The notes beneath the pieces were generated by a model. It was not told where the DNA came from. It did no database searches and saw only the letters and a program-made list of their open reading frames with translations. A DNA stretch of 64,000 nucleotides from Hydractinia symbiolongicarpus (Eukaryota; Cnidaria; Hydrozoa; Anthoathecata; Hydractiniidae): NCBI RefSeq assembly GCF_029227915.1, contig NC_079881.1:16965501-17029500 (forward strand), given 5' to 3'. The stretch's first letter is position 1; each line of letters starts with the position of its first letter. Shown in pieces: positions 34,661 to 48,877 of the stretch. Both the position numbers and the translations under genes were made by a program.

Positions 34661-36174
34661 TATTCGCATTTGGAAAAAAGTATTGAGGATCTAAGGAAAC
34701 ACCGTGTTACTCTTGGCAATTTCATTTTTAGAATTAGAACTTAGGTGTAAGTTCCTTCAGACTAAGTGTAAAGAGACCATGGGACAGCGGGAGAAGCAAA
34801 AGAAGAAGGAGAACTACACTTTTCCAGTGCCATGATGACATCAACGTTGCACGACAAGCATACCATGGTCATGTATTTATTTGTTGGCAATCATTGCAAA
34901 TATGTTCAGAAAAATCATGTTCGACTTTGTGATTACTGACAATGCAGATCTTCGCGAACAATTTCTTTGTGTGTTTGGTTTATTTATTCAGATTCAACAA
35001 ATTGTTTTTGTAAACGATTTTTAGCCGATTCCGAAATAGATGCCTTAGAGAGATTTCGCAATGGATTTGGTGAGGCTTTACTAAAGCACTTTCTTGAGGA
35101 GACAATTACACACAAACTACACGAGTTAGTTTTTTATGCGCCACGATTTGCAAAAATGCATCGCACTTTGGGACTTTGGAGTGAAGAGGGGCGTGAGAGC
35201 TTGCACAACTCAGTAAATGAAGTAAGACAAGTTGTAGATTAGATAAATTAGAAAATATTTTATTTTTAGACAATTTCGAACATGTTATATTTTTAACTTA
35301 AAAACGTACAAACACCCTGAGGATTAAAAGAATTACTTCCGTTCTCCTGTTAAATGCAGCTCGTATATTAAATTTGTACGCAAAATAGCGGTTTTTCACG
35401 TATATGGTCCCAAAACGTGAATTCGGACAGTTTTCGACAGATAATAATTTCATTAAAGACAATTTAGAACAGAAACAACGAGGTTTTCAAACTCATCAAA
35501 CGAACTTATAACAGTAATCGTGGTCCTAAAGGGTCTCTTCTCCAAAGATTTTTTACATTTTGTCTAAAAAGTGAATTTGGTCAGTTTCCGAACTTTTTTT
35601 GACGATTTGGGACAGTATGAAAAATTATTACAGTTATCTTGTCTCGGGAGATGTTTCTTGCTATTTTGGCCCAAATTAAGAAATTTCGGAGAAGTGTCCG
35701 AAAAAAGCATTTTTTATTATATGGACACTTTATGGTGATAAATATCCATTTTACAAAATGTAAAAATCTTATTTAGTTCTCAGGAAATTCTGCTTTTGTT
35801 GCCAGGGTATATTGTTTTCTTTGCAGGTCATTTTTGTTTGCGCTAAAACAGCCATGTGTAAGATCCCATAATTACAAGTCCTGGAAGGCGTCGGGTGGAT
35901 CGCACACATTCACCGAAGAACATAATATGCGGGAGCGGATGAGGCAGAAAAGTAGGAGCTCAGGAAAAAAATGGTTTTAGTAAATAAAGATTTGGGATCG
36001 TGTGCGGCGGAGCTTTACTGAAGAACAAAGTTTTATACTGATGTTAATTGGGTATTATTTGACACATGCCAAGAATGGTCACATGAAGTTTGTGAATTGT
36101 TTGGGGAATCTGAAGAGATTACTCTAGAGAGATTTACGTGCCTAAAATGTTCTCGATTAGGTCGATTAGATCTT
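34661..36174 (+). repeat. Array unit 18 (1514 bp)
   Basis: The 91-codon frame is at 34967-35242, E-N-E type. Nearly identical to unit 17 over its first half, which suggests a very recent tandem duplication. Confidence 0.95.
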
Positions 36175-37688
36175 CATTCGCATTTGGAAAAAAGTATTGA
36201 GGATCTAAGGAAACACCGTGTTACTCTTGGCGATTTAATTTTTAGAATTAGAACTTAGGTGTAAGTTCCTTCAGACTAAGTGTGAAGAGACCATGGGACA
36301 GCGGGAGAAGCAAAAGAAGAAGGAGAACTACACTTTTCCAGTGCCAAGATGACATCAACGTTGCACGACAAGCATACCATGTTCATGTATTTATTTGTTG
36401 GCAATCATTGCAAATTTGTTCAGAAAAATCATGTTCGACTTTGTGTTTGCTGACAATGCAGATCTTCGCGAACAATTTCTTTGTGTGTTTGGTTTATTTA
36501 TTCAGATTCAACAAATTGTTTTTGTAAACGATTTTTAGCCGATTCCGAAATAGATGCCTTAGAGAGATTTCGCAATGGATTTGGTGAGGCTTTACTAAAG
36601 CACTTTCTTGAGGAGACAATTACACACAAACTACACGAGTTAGTTTTTTATGCGCCACGATTTGCAAAAATGCATCGCACTTTGGGACTTTGGAGTGAAG
36701 AGGGGCGTAAGAGCTTGCACAACTCAGTATATAAAGTAAGACAAGTTGTAGATTAGATAAATTAGAAAATATTTTATTTTTAGACAATTTCGAACATGTT
36801 ATATTTTTAACTTAAAAACGTAAAAACACCCTGAGGATTAAAAGAATTACTTCCGTTCTCCTGTTAAATGCAGCTCGTATATTAAATTTGTACGCAAAAT
36901 AGCGGTTTTTCACGTATATGGTCCCAAAACGTGAATTCGGACAGTTTTCGACAGATAATAATTTCATTAAACACAATTTAGAACAGAAAAAACGAGGTTT
37001 TCAAACTCATCAAACGAACTTATAACAGTAATCGTGGTCCTAAAGGGTCTTTTCTCCAAAGATTTTTTACATTTTGTCTAAAAAGTGAATTTGGTCAGTT
37101 TCCAAACTTTTTTTGACGATTTGGGACAGTATGAAAAATTATTACAGTTATCTTGTCTCGGGAGATGTTTCTTGCTATTTTGGCCCAAATTAAGAAATTT
37201 CGGAGAAGTGTCCGAAAAAAGCATTTTTTATTATATGGACACTTTATGGTGATAAATATCCATTTTACAAAATGTAAAAATCTTATTTAGTTCTCAGGAA
37301 ATTCTGCTTTTGTTGCCAGGGTATATTGTTTTCTTTGCAGGTCATTTTTGTTTGCGCTAAAACAGCCATGTGTAAGATCCCATAATTACAAGTCCTGGAA
37401 GGCGTCGGGTGGATCGCACACATTCACCGAAGAACATAATATGCGGGAGCGGATGAGGCAGAAAAGTAGGAGCTCAGGAAAAAAATGGTTTCAGTAAATA
37501 AAGATTTGGGATCGTGTGCGGCGGAGCTTTACTAAAGAACAAAGTTTTATACTGATGTTAATTGGGTATTATTTGACACATGCCAAAAATGGTCACATGT
37601 AGTTTGTGAATTGTGTGGGGAATCTGAAGAGATTACTCTAGAGAGATTTACGTGCCTAAAATGTTCTCGATTAGGTAGATTAGATCTT
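36175..37688 (+). repeat. Array unit 19 (1514 bp)
   Basis: The 91-codon frame is at 36481-36756, K-Y-K type. The 81-codon RQAYH frame at 36282-36527 has Gln for His (GTGCCAAGATGAC), a mark shared with units 22, 24 and 27. Confidence 0.95.
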
Positions 37689-39202
37689 CATTCGCATTTG
37701 GAAAAAAGTATTGAGGATCTAAGGAAACACCGTGTTACTCTTGGCGATTTCATTTTTAGAATTAGAACTTAGGTGTAAGTTCCTTCAGACTAAGTGTGAA
37801 GAGACCATGGGACAGCGGGAGAAGCAAAAGAAGAAGGAGAACTACACTTTTCCAGTGCCATGATGACATCAACGTTGCACGACAAGCATACCATGTTCAT
37901 GTATTTATTTGTTGGCAATCATTGCAAATTTGTTCAGAAAAATCATGTTCGACTTTGTGACTGCTGACAATGCAAATCTTCGCGAACAATTTCTTTGTGT
38001 GTTTGGTTTATTTATTCAGATTCAACAAATTGTTTTTGTAAACGATTTTTAGCCGATTCCGAAATAGATGCCTTAGAGAGATTTCGCAATGGATTTGGTG
38101 AGGCTTTACTAAAGCACTTTCTTGAGGAGACAATTACACACAAACTACACGAGTTAGTTTTTTATGCGCCACGATTTGCAAAAATGCATCGCACTTTGGG
38201 ACTTTGGAGTGAAGAGGGGCGTAAGAGCTTGCACAACTCAGTATATAAAGTAAGACAAGTTGTAGATTAGATAAATTAGAAAATACTTTATTTTTAGACA
38301 ATTTCGAACATGTTATATTTTTAACTTAAAAACGTACAAACACCCTGAGGATTAAAAGAATTACTTCCGTTCTCCTGTTAAATGCAGCTCGTATATTAAA
38401 TTTGTACGCAAAATAGCGGTTTTTCACGTATATGGTCCCAAAACGTGAATTCGGACAGTTTTCGACAGATAATAATTTCATTAAAGACAATTTAGAACAG
38501 AAACAACGAGGTTTTCAAACTCATCAAACGAACTTATAACAGTAATCGTGGTCCTAAAGGGTCTTTTCTCCAAAGATTTTTTACATTTTGTCTAAAAACT
38601 GAATTTGGTCAGTTTCCGAACTTTTTTTGACGATTTGGGACAGTATGAAAAATTATTACAGTTATCTTGTCTCGGGAGATGTTTCTTGCTATTTTGGCCC
38701 AAATTAAGAAATTTCGGAGAAGTGTCCGAAAAAAGCATTTTTTATTATATGGACACTTTATGGTGATAAATATCCATTTTACAAAATGTAAAAATCTTAT
38801 TTAGTTCTCAGGAAATTCTGCTTTTGTTGCCAGGGTATATTGTTTTCTTTGCAGGTCATTTTTGTTTGCGCTAAAACAGCCATGTGTAAGATCCCATAAT
38901 TACAAGTCCTGGAAGGCGTCGGGTGGATCGCACACATTCACCGAAGAACATAATATGCGGGAGCGGATGAGGCAGAAAAGTAGGAGCTCAGGAAAAAAAT
39001 GGTTTCAGTAAATAAAGATTTGGGATCGTGTGCGGCGGAGCTTTATTAAAGAACAAAGTTTTATACTGATGTTAATTGGGTATTATTTGACACATGCCAA
39101 AAATGGTCACATGAAGTTTGTGAATTGTTTGGGGAATTTGAAGAGATTACTCTAGAGAGATTTACGTGCCTAAAATGCTCTGGATTAGGTCGATTAGATC
39201 TT
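37689..39202 (+). repeat. Array unit 20 (1514 bp)
   Basis: The 91-codon frame is at 37995-38270, K-Y-K type. AATGCAAATCTTCGC near 37970 (G to A) is shared with units 23 and 25, both of E-N-E type, so this unit looks like a recombinant of two types. Confidence 0.95.
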
Positions 39203-41012
39203 TATTCGCATTTGGAAAAAAGTATTGAGGATCTAAGGAAACACCGTGTTACTCTTGGCAATTTCATTTTTAGAATTAGAACTTAGGTGTAAGTTCCTTC
39301 AGACTAAGTGTAAAGAGACCATGGGACAGCGGGAGAAGCAAAAGAAGAAGGAGAACTACACTTTTCCAGTGCAATGATGACATCAACGTTGCACGACAAG
39401 CATACCATGGTCATGTATTTATTTGTTGGCAATCATTGCAAATATGTTCAGAAAAATCATGTTCGACTTTGTGATTACTGACAATGCAGATCTTCGCGAA
39501 CAATTTCTTTGTGTGTTTGGTTTATTTATTCAGATTCAACAAATTGTTTTTGTAAACGATTTTTAGCCGATTCCGAAATAGATGCCTTAGAGAGATTTCG
39601 CAATGGATTTGGTGAGGCTTTACTAAAGCACTTTCTTGAGGAGACAATTACACACAAACTACACGAGTTAGTTTTTTATGCGCCACGATTTGCAAAAATG
39701 CATCGCACTTTGGGACTTTGGAGTGAAGAGGGGCGTGAGAGCTTGCACAACTCAGTAAATGAAGTAAGACAAGTTGTAGATTAGATAAATTAGAAAATAT
39801 TTTATTTTTAGACAATTTCGAACATGTTATATTTTTAACTTAAAAACGTACAAACACCCTGAGGATTAAAAGAATTACTTCCGTTCTCCTGTTAAATGCA
39901 GCTCGTATATTAAATTTGTACGCAAAATAGCGGTTTTTCACGTATATGGTCCCAAAACGTGAATTCGGACAGTTTTCGACAGATAATAATTTCATTAAAG
40001 ACAATTTAGAACAGAAACAACGAGGTTTTCAAACTCATCAAACGAACTTATAACAGTAATCGTGGTCCTAAAGGGTCTCTTCTCCAAAGATTTTTTACAT
40101 TTTTTTTTACATTTCGAACATGTTATATTTTTAACTTAAAAACGTACAAACACCCTGAGGATTAAAAGAATTACTTCCGTTCTCCTGTGAAATGCAGCTC
40201 GTATACTAAATTTGTACGCAAAATAGCGGTTTTTCACGTATATGGTCCCAAAACGTGAATTCGGACAGTTTTCGACAGATAATAATTTCATTAAAGACAA
40301 TTTAGAACAGAAAAAACGAGGTTTTCAAACTCATCAAACGAACTTATAACAGTAATCGTGGTCCTAAAGGGTCTTTTCTCCAAAGATTTTTTACATTTTG
40401 TCTAAAAAGTGAATTTGGTCAGTTTCCGAACTTTTTTTGACGATTTGGGACAGTATGAAAAATTATTACAGTTATCTTGTCTCGGGAGATGTTTCTTGCT
40501 ATTTTGGCCCAAATTAAGAAATTTCGGAGAAGTGTCCGAAAAAAGCATTTTTTATTATATGGACACTTTATGGTGATAAATATCCATTTTACAAAATGTA
40601 AAAATCTTATTTAGTTCTCAGGAAATTCTGCTTTTGTTGCCAGGGTATATTGTTTTCTTTGCAGGTCATTTTTGTTTGCGCTAAAACAGCCATGTGTAAG
40701 ATCCCATAATTACAAGTCCTGGAAGGCGTCGGGTGGATCGCACACATTCACCGAAGAACATAATATGCGGGAGCGGATGAGGCAGAAAAGTAGGAGCTCA
40801 GGAAAAAAATGGTTTTAGTAAATAAAGATTTGGGATCGTGTGCGGCGGAGCTTTACTGAAGAACAAAGTTTTATACTGATGTTAATTGGGTATTATTTGA
40901 CACATGCCAAAAATGGTCACATGAAGTTTGTGAATTGTTTGGGGAATCTGAAGAGATTACTCTAGAGAGATTTACGTGCCTAAAATGTTCTCGATTAGGT
41001 CGATTAGATCTT
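39203..41012 (+). repeat. Array unit 21 (1810 bp, internal duplication)
   Basis: The 91-codon frame is at 39509-39784, E-N-E type. The duplication junction is at about 40098-40115. It begins the second region of 3324-bp dimers. Confidence 0.95.
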
Positions 41013-42526
41013 CATTCGCATTTGGAAAAAAGTATTGAGGATCTAAGGAAACACCGTGTTACTCTTGGCGATTTAATTTTTAGAATTAGAACTTAGGTGT
41101 AAGTTCCTTCAGACTAAGTGTGAAGAGACCATGGGACAGCGGGAGAAGCAAAAGAAGAAGGAGAACTACACTTTTCCAGTGCCAAGATGACATCAACGTT
41201 GCACGACAAGCATACCATGTTCATGTATTTATTTGTTGGCAATCATTGCAAATTTGTTCAGAAAAATCATGTTCGACTTTGTGTTTGCTGACAATGCAGA
41301 TCTTCGCGAACAATTTCTTTGTGTGTTTGGTTTATTTATTCAGATTCAACAAATTGTTTTTGTAAACGATTTTTAGCCGATTCCGAAATAGATGCCTTAG
41401 AGAGATTTCGCAATGGATTTGGTGAGGCTTTACTAAAGCACTTTCTTGAGGAGACAATTACACACAAACTACACGAGTTAGTTTTTTATGCGCCACGATT
41501 TGCAAAAATGCATCGCACTTTGGGACTTTGGAGTGAAGAGGGGCGTAAGAGCTTGCACAACTCAGTATATAAAGTAAGACAAGTTGTAGATTAGATAAAT
41601 TAGAAAATATTTTATTTTTAGACAATTTCGAACATGTTATATTTTTAACTTAAAAACGTAAAAACACCCTGAGGATTAAAAGAATTACTTCCGTTCTCCT
41701 GTTAAATGCAGCTCGTATATTAAATTTGTACGCAAAATAGCGGTTTTTCACGTATATGGTCCCAAAACGTGAATTCGGACAGTTTTCGACAGATAATAAT
41801 TTCATTAAACACAATTTAGAACAGAAAAAACGAGGTTTTCAAACTCATCATACGAACTTATAACAGTAATCGTGGTCCTAAAGGGTCTTTTCTCCAAAGA
41901 TTTTTTACATTTTGTCTAAAAAGTGAATTTGGTCAGTTTCCGAACTTTTTTTGACGATTTGGGACAGTATGAAAAATTATTACAGTTATCTTGTCTCGGG
42001 AGATGTTTCTTGCTATTTTGGCCCAAATTAAGAAATTTCGGAGAAGTGTCCGAAAAAAGCATTTTTTATTATATGGACACTTTATGGTGATAAATATCCA
42101 TTTTACAAAATGTAAAAATCTTATTTAGTTCTCAGGAAATTCTGCTTTTGTTGCCAGGGTATATTGTTTTCTTTGCAGGTCATTTTTGTTTGCGCTAAAA
42201 CAGCCATGTGTAAGATCCCATAATTACAAGTCCTGGAAGGCGTCGGGTGGATCGCACACATTCACCGAAGAACATAATATGCGGGAGCGGATGAGGCAGA
42301 AAAGTAGGAGCTCAGGAAAAAAATGGTTTCAGTAAATAAAGATTTGGGATCGTGTGCGGCGGAGCTTTACTAAAGAACAAAGTTTTATACTGATGTTAAT
42401 TGGGTATTATTTGACACATGCCAAAAATGGTCACATGTAGTTTGTGAATTGTTTGGGGAATCTGAAGAGATTACTCTAGAGAGATTTACGTGCCTAAAAT
42501 GTTCTCGATTAGGTAGATTAGATCTT
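41013..42526 (+). repeat. Array unit 22 (1514 bp)
   Basis: The 91-codon frame is at 41319-41594, K-Y-K type. The 81-codon RQAYH frame is at 41120-41365 with the Gln variant. Confidence 0.95.
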
Positions 42527-44336
42527 CATTCGCATTTGGAAAAAAGTATTGAGGATCTAAGGAAACACCGTGTTACTCTTGGCGATTTCATTTTTAGAAT
42601 TAGAACTTAGGTGTAAGTTCCTTCAGACTAAGTGTGAAGAGACCATGGGACAGCGGGAGAAGCAAAAGAAGAAGGAGAACTACACTTTTCCAGTGCCATG
42701 ATGACATCAACGTTGCACGACAAGCATACCATGTTCATGTATTTATTTGTTGGCAATCATTGCAAATTTGTTCAGAAAAATCATGTTCGACTTTGTGACT
42801 GCTGACAATGCAAATCTTCGCGAACAATTTCTTTGTGTGTTTGGTTTATTTATTCAGATTCAACAAATTGTTTTTGTAAACGATTTTTAGCCGATTCCGA
42901 AATAGATGCCTTAGAGAGATTTCGCAATGGATTTGGTGAGGCTTTACTAAAGCACTTTCTTGAGGAGACAATTACACACAAACTACACGAGTTAGTTTTT
43001 TATGCGCCACGATTTGCAAAAATGCATCGCACTTTGGGACTTTGGAGTGAAGAGGGGCGTGAGAGCTTGCACAACTCAGTAAATGAAGTAAGACAAGTTG
43101 TAGATTAGATAAATTAGAAAATATTTTATTTTTAGACAATTTCGAACATGTTATATTTTTAACTTAAAAACGTACAAACACCCTGAGGATTAAAAGAATT
43201 ACTTCCGTTCTCCTGTTAAATGCAGCTCGTATATTAAATTTGTACGCAAAATAGCGGTTTTTCACGTATATGGTCCCAAAACGTGAATTCGGACAGTTTT
43301 CGACAGATAATAATTTCATTAAAGACAATTTAGAACAGAAACAACGAGGTTTTCAAACTCATCAAACGAACTTATAACAGTAATCGTGGTCCTAAAGGGT
43401 CTCTTCTCCAAAGATTTTTTACATTTTTTTTTACATTTCGAACATGTTATATTTTTAACTTAAAAACGTACAAACACCCTGAGGATTAAAAGAATTACTT
43501 CCGTTCTCCTGTGAAATGCAGCTCGTATACTAAATTTGTACGCAAAATAGCGGTTTTTCACGTATATGGTCCCAAAACGTGAATTCGGACAGTTTTCGAC
43601 AGATAATAATTTCATTAAAGACAATTTAGAACAGAAAAAACGAGGTTTTCAAACTCATCAAACGAACTTATAACAGTAATCGTGGTCCTAAAGGGTCTTT
43701 TCTCCAAAGATTTTTTACATTTTGTCTAAAAAGTGAATTTGGTCAGTTTCCGAACTTTTTTTGACGATTTGGGACAGTATGAAAAATTATTACAGTTATC
43801 TTGTCTCGGGAGATGTTTCTTGCTATTTTGGCCCAAATTAAGAAATTTCGGAGAAGTGTCCGAAAAAAGCATTTTTTATTATATGGACACTTTATGGTGA
43901 TAAATATCCATTTTACAAAATGTAAAAATCTTATTTAGTTCTCAGGAAATTCTGCTTTTGTTGCCAGGGTATATTGTTTTCTTTGCAGGTCATTTTTGTT
44001 TGCGCTAAAACAGCCATGTGTAAGATCCCATAATTACAAGTCCTGGAAGGCGTCGGGTGGATCGCACACATTCACCGAAGAACATAATATGCGGGAGCGG
44101 ATGAGGCAGAAAAGTAGGAGCTCAGGAAAAAAATGGTTTTAGTAAATAAAGATTTGGGATCGTGTGCGGCGGAGCTTTACTGAAGAACAAAGTTTTATAC
44201 TGATGTTAATTGGGTATTATTTGACACATGCCAAAAATGGTCACATGAAGTTTGTGAATTGTTTGGGGAATCTGAAGAGATTACTCTAGAGAGATTTACG
44301 TGCCTAAAATGTTCTCGATTAGGTCGATTAGATCTT
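42527..44336 (+). repeat. Array unit 23 (1810 bp, internal duplication)
   Basis: The 91-codon frame is at 42833-43108, E-N-E type. The duplication junction is at about 43420-43440. It carries the AATGCAAATC mark. Confidence 0.95.
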
Positions 44337-45849
44337 CATTCGCATTTGGAAAAAAGTATTGAGGATCTAAGGAAACACCGTGTTACTCTTGGCGATTTAA
44401 TTTTTAGAATTAGAACTTAGGTGTAAGTTCCTTCAGACTAAGTGTGAAGAGACCATGGGACAGCGGGAGAAGCAAAAGAAGAAGGAGAACTACACTTTTC
44501 CAGTGCCAAGATGACATCAACGTTGCACGACAAGCATACCATGTTCATGTATTTATTTGTTGGCAATCATTGCAAATTTGTTCAGAAAAATCATGTTCGA
44601 CTTTGTGTTTGCTGACAATGCAGATCTTCGCGAACAATTTCTTTGTGTGTTTGGTTTATTTATTCAGATTCAACAAATTGTTTTTGTAAACGATTTTTAG
44701 CCGATTCCGAAATAGATGCCTTAGAGAGATTTCGCAATGGATTTGGTGAGGCTTTACTAAAGCACTTTCTTGAGGAGACAATTACACACAAACTACACGA
44801 GTTAGTTTTTTATGCGCCACGATTTGCAAAAATGCATCGCACTTTGGGACTTTGGAGTGAAGAGGGGCGTAAGAGCTTGCACAACTCAGTATATAAAGTA
44901 AGACAAGTTGTAGATTAGATAAATTAGAAAATATTTTATTTTAGACAATTTCGAACATGTTATATTTTTAACTTAAAAACGTAAAAACACCCTGAGGATT
45001 AAAAGAATTACTTCCGTTCTCCTGTTAAATGCAGCTCGTATATTAAATTTGTACGCAAAATAGCGGTTTTTCACGTATATGGTCCCAAAACGTGAATTCG
45101 GACAGTTTTCGACAGATAATAATTTCATTAAACACAATTTAGAACAGAAAAAACGAGGTTTTCAAACTCATCAAACGAACTTATAACAGTAATCGTGGTC
45201 CTAAAGGGTCTTTTCTCCAAAGATTTTTTACATTTTGTCTAAAAAGTGAATTTGGTCAGTTTCCAAACTTTTTTTGACGATTTGGGACAGTATGAAAAAT
45301 TATTACAGTTATCTTGTCTCGGGAGATGTTTCTTGCTATTTTGGCCCAAATTAAGAAATTTCGGAGAAGTGTCCGAAAAAAGCATTTTTTATTATATGGA
45401 CACTTTATGGTGATAAATATCCATTTTACAAAATGTAAAAATCTTATTTAGTTCTCAGGAAATTCTGCTTTTGTTGCCAGGGTATATTGTTTTCTTTGCA
45501 GGTCATTTTTGTTTGCGCTAAAACAGCCATGTGTAAGATCCCATAATTACAAGTCCTGGAAGGCGTCGGGTGGATCGCACACATTCACCGAAGAACATAA
45601 TATGCGGGAGCGGATGAGGCAGAAAAGTAGGAGCTCAGGAAAAAAATGGTTTCAGTAAATAAAGATTTGGGATCGTGTGCGGCGGAGCTTTACTAAAGAA
45701 CAAAGTTTTATACTGATGTTAATTGGGTATTATTTGACACATGCCAAAAATGGTCACATGTAGTTTGTGAATTGTTTGGGGAATCTGAAGAGATTACTCT
45801 AGAGAGATTTACGTGCCTAAAATGTTCTCGATTAGGTAGATTAGATCTT
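44337..45849 (+). repeat. Array unit 24 (1513 bp)
   Basis: The 91-codon frame is at 44643-44918, K-Y-K type. One T is missing in TTTTATTTTAGAC near 44937. The 81-codon RQAYH frame is at 44444-44689. Confidence 0.95.
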
Positions 45850-47363
45850 CATTCGCATTTGGAAAAAAGTATTGAGGATCTAAGGAAACACCGTGTTACT
45901 CTTGGCGATTTCATTTTTAGAATTAGAACTTAGGTGTAAGTTCCTTCAGACTAAGTGTGAAGAGACCATGGGACAGCGGGAGAAGCAAAAGAAGAAGGAG
46001 AACTACACTTTTCCAGTGCCATGATGACATCAACGTTGCACGACAAGCATACCATGTTCATGTATTTATTTGTTGGCAATCATTGCAAATTTGTTCAGAA
46101 AAATCATGTTCGACTTTGTGACTGCTGACAATGCAAATCTTCGCGAACAATTTCTTTGTGTGTTTGGTTTATTTATTCAGATTCAACAAATTGTGTTTGT
46201 AAACGATTTTTAGCCGATTCCGAAATAGATGCCTTAGAGAGATTTCGCAATGGATTTGGTGAGGCTTTACTAAAGCACTTTCTTGAGGAGACAATTACAC
46301 ACAAACTACACGAGTTAGTTTTTTATGCGCCACGATTTGCAAAAATGCATCGCACTTTGGGACTTTGGAGTGAAGAGGGGCGTGAGAGCTTGCACAACTC
46401 AGTAAATGAAGTAAGACAAGTTGTAGATTAGATAAATTAGAAAATATTTTATTTTTAGACAATTTCGAACATGTTATATTTTTAACTTAAAAACGTACAA
46501 ACACCCTGAGGATTAAAAGAATTACTTCCGTTCTCCTGTTAAATGCAGCTCGTATATTAAATTTGTACGCAAAATAGCGGTTTTTCACGTATATGGTCCC
46601 AAAACGTGAATTCGGACAGTTTTCGACAGATAATAATTTCATTAAAGACAATTTAGAACAGAAACAACGAGGTTTTCAAACTCATCAAACGAACTTATAA
46701 CAGTAATCGTGGTCCTAAAGGGTCTTTTCTCCAAAGATTTTTTACATTTTGTCTAAAAACTGAATTTGGTCAGTTTCCGAACTTTTTTTGACGATTTGGG
46801 ACAGTATGAAAAATTATTACAGTTATCTTGTCTCGGGAGATGTTTTTTGCTATTTTGGCCCAAATTAAGAAATTTCGGAGAAGTGTCCGAAAAAAGCATT
46901 TTTTATTATATGGACACTTTATGGTGATAAATATCCATTTTACAAAATGTAAAAATCTTATTTAGTTCTCAGGAAATTCTGCTTTTGTTGCCAGGGTATA
47001 TTGTTTTCTTTGCAGGTCATTTTTGTTTGCGCTAAAACAGCCATGTGTAAGATCCCATAATTACAAGTCCTGGAAGGCGTCGGGTGGATCGCACACATTC
47101 ACCGAAGAACATAATATGCGGGAGCGGATGAGGCAGAAAAGTAGGAGCTCAGGAAAAAAATGGTTTCAGTAAATAAAGATTTGGGATCGTGTGCGGCGGA
47201 GCTTTACTAAAGAACAAAGTTTTATACTGATGTTAATTGGGTATTATTTGACACATGCCAAGAATGGTCACACGAAGTTTGTGAATTGTTTGGGGAATCT
47301 GAAGAGATTACTCTAGAGAGATTTACGTGCCTAAAATGTTCTGGATTAGGTCGACTAGATCTT
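45850..47363 (+). repeat. Array unit 25 (1514 bp)
   Basis: The 91-codon frame is at 46156-46431, E-N-E type with a private Phe14 to Val change. It carries AATGCAAATC like units 20 and 23. Confidence 0.95.
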
Positions 47364-48877
47364 CATTCGCATTTGGAAAAAAGTATTGAGGATCTAAGGA
47401 AACACCGTGTTACTCTTAGCGATTTCATTTTTAGAATTAGAACTTAGGTGTAAGTTCCTTCAGACTAAGTGTAAAGAGACCATGGGACAGCGGGAGAAGC
47501 AAAAGAAGAAGGAGAACTACACTTTTCCAGTGCCATGATGACATCAACGTTGCACGACAAGCATACCATGGTCATGTATTTATTTGTTGGCAATCATTGC
47601 AAATTTGTTCAGAAAAATCATGTTCGACTTTGTGACTGCTGACAATGCAGATCTTCGCGAACAATTTCTTTGTGTGTTTGGTTTATTTATTCAGATTCAA
47701 CAAATTGTTTTTGTAAACGATTTTTAGCCGATTCCGAAATAGATGCCTTAGAGAGATTTCGCAATGGATTTGGTGAGGCTTTACTAAAGCACTTTCTTGA
47801 GGAGACAATTACACACAAACTACACGAGTTAGTTTTTTATGCGCCACGATTTGCAAAAATGCATCGCACTTTGGGACTTTGGAGTGAAGAGGGGCGTGAG
47901 AGCTTGCACAACTCAGTAAATGAAGTAAGACAAGTTGTAGATTAGATAAATTAGAAAATATTTTATTTTTAGACAATTTCGAACATGTTATATTTTTAAC
48001 TTAAAAACGTACAAACACCCTGAGGATTAAAAGAATTACTTCCGTTCTCCTGTTAAATGCAGCTCGTATATTAAATTTGTACGCAAAATAGCGGTTTTTC
48101 ACGTATATGGTCCCAAAACGTGAATTCGGACAGTTTTCGACAGATAATAATTTCATTAAAGACAATTTAGAACAGAAACAACGAGGTTTTCAAACTCATC
48201 AAACGAACTTATAACAGTAATCGTGGTCCTAAAGGGTCTTTTCTCCAAAGATTTTTTACATTTTGTCTAAAAACTGAATTTGGTCAGTTTCCGAACTTTT
48301 TTTGACGATTTGGGACAGTATGAAAAATTATTACAGTTATCTTGTCTCGGGAGATGTTTCTTGCTATTTTGGCCCAAATTAAGAAATTTCGGAGAAGTGT
48401 CCGAAAAAAGCATTTTTTATTATATGGACACTTTATGGTGATAAATATCCATTTTACAAAATGTAAAAATCTTATTTAGTTCTCAGGAAATTCTGCTTTT
48501 GTTGCCAGGGTATATTGTTTTCTTTGCAGGTCATTTTTGTTTGCGCTAAAACAGCCATGTGTAAGATCCCATAATTACAAGTCCTGGAAGGCGTCGGGTG
48601 GATCGCACACATTCACCGAAGAACATAATATGCGGGAGCGGATGAGGCAGAAAAGTAGGAGCTCAGGAAAAAAATGGTTTCAGTAAATAAAGATTTGGGA
48701 TCGTGTGCGGCGGAGCTTTACTGAAGAACAAAGTTTTATACTGATGTTAATTGGGTATTATTTGACACATGCCAAAAATGGTCACATGAAGTTTGTGAAT
48801 TGTTTGGGGAATCTGAAGAGATTACTCTAGAGAGATTTACGTGCCTAAAATGTTCTCGATTAGGTCGATTAGATCTT
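47364..48877 (+). repeat. Array unit 26 (1514 bp)
   Basis: The 91-codon frame is at 47670-47945, E-N-E type. CTTAGCGATTTC near 47415 is shared with units 28-30 and 33. Confidence 0.95.
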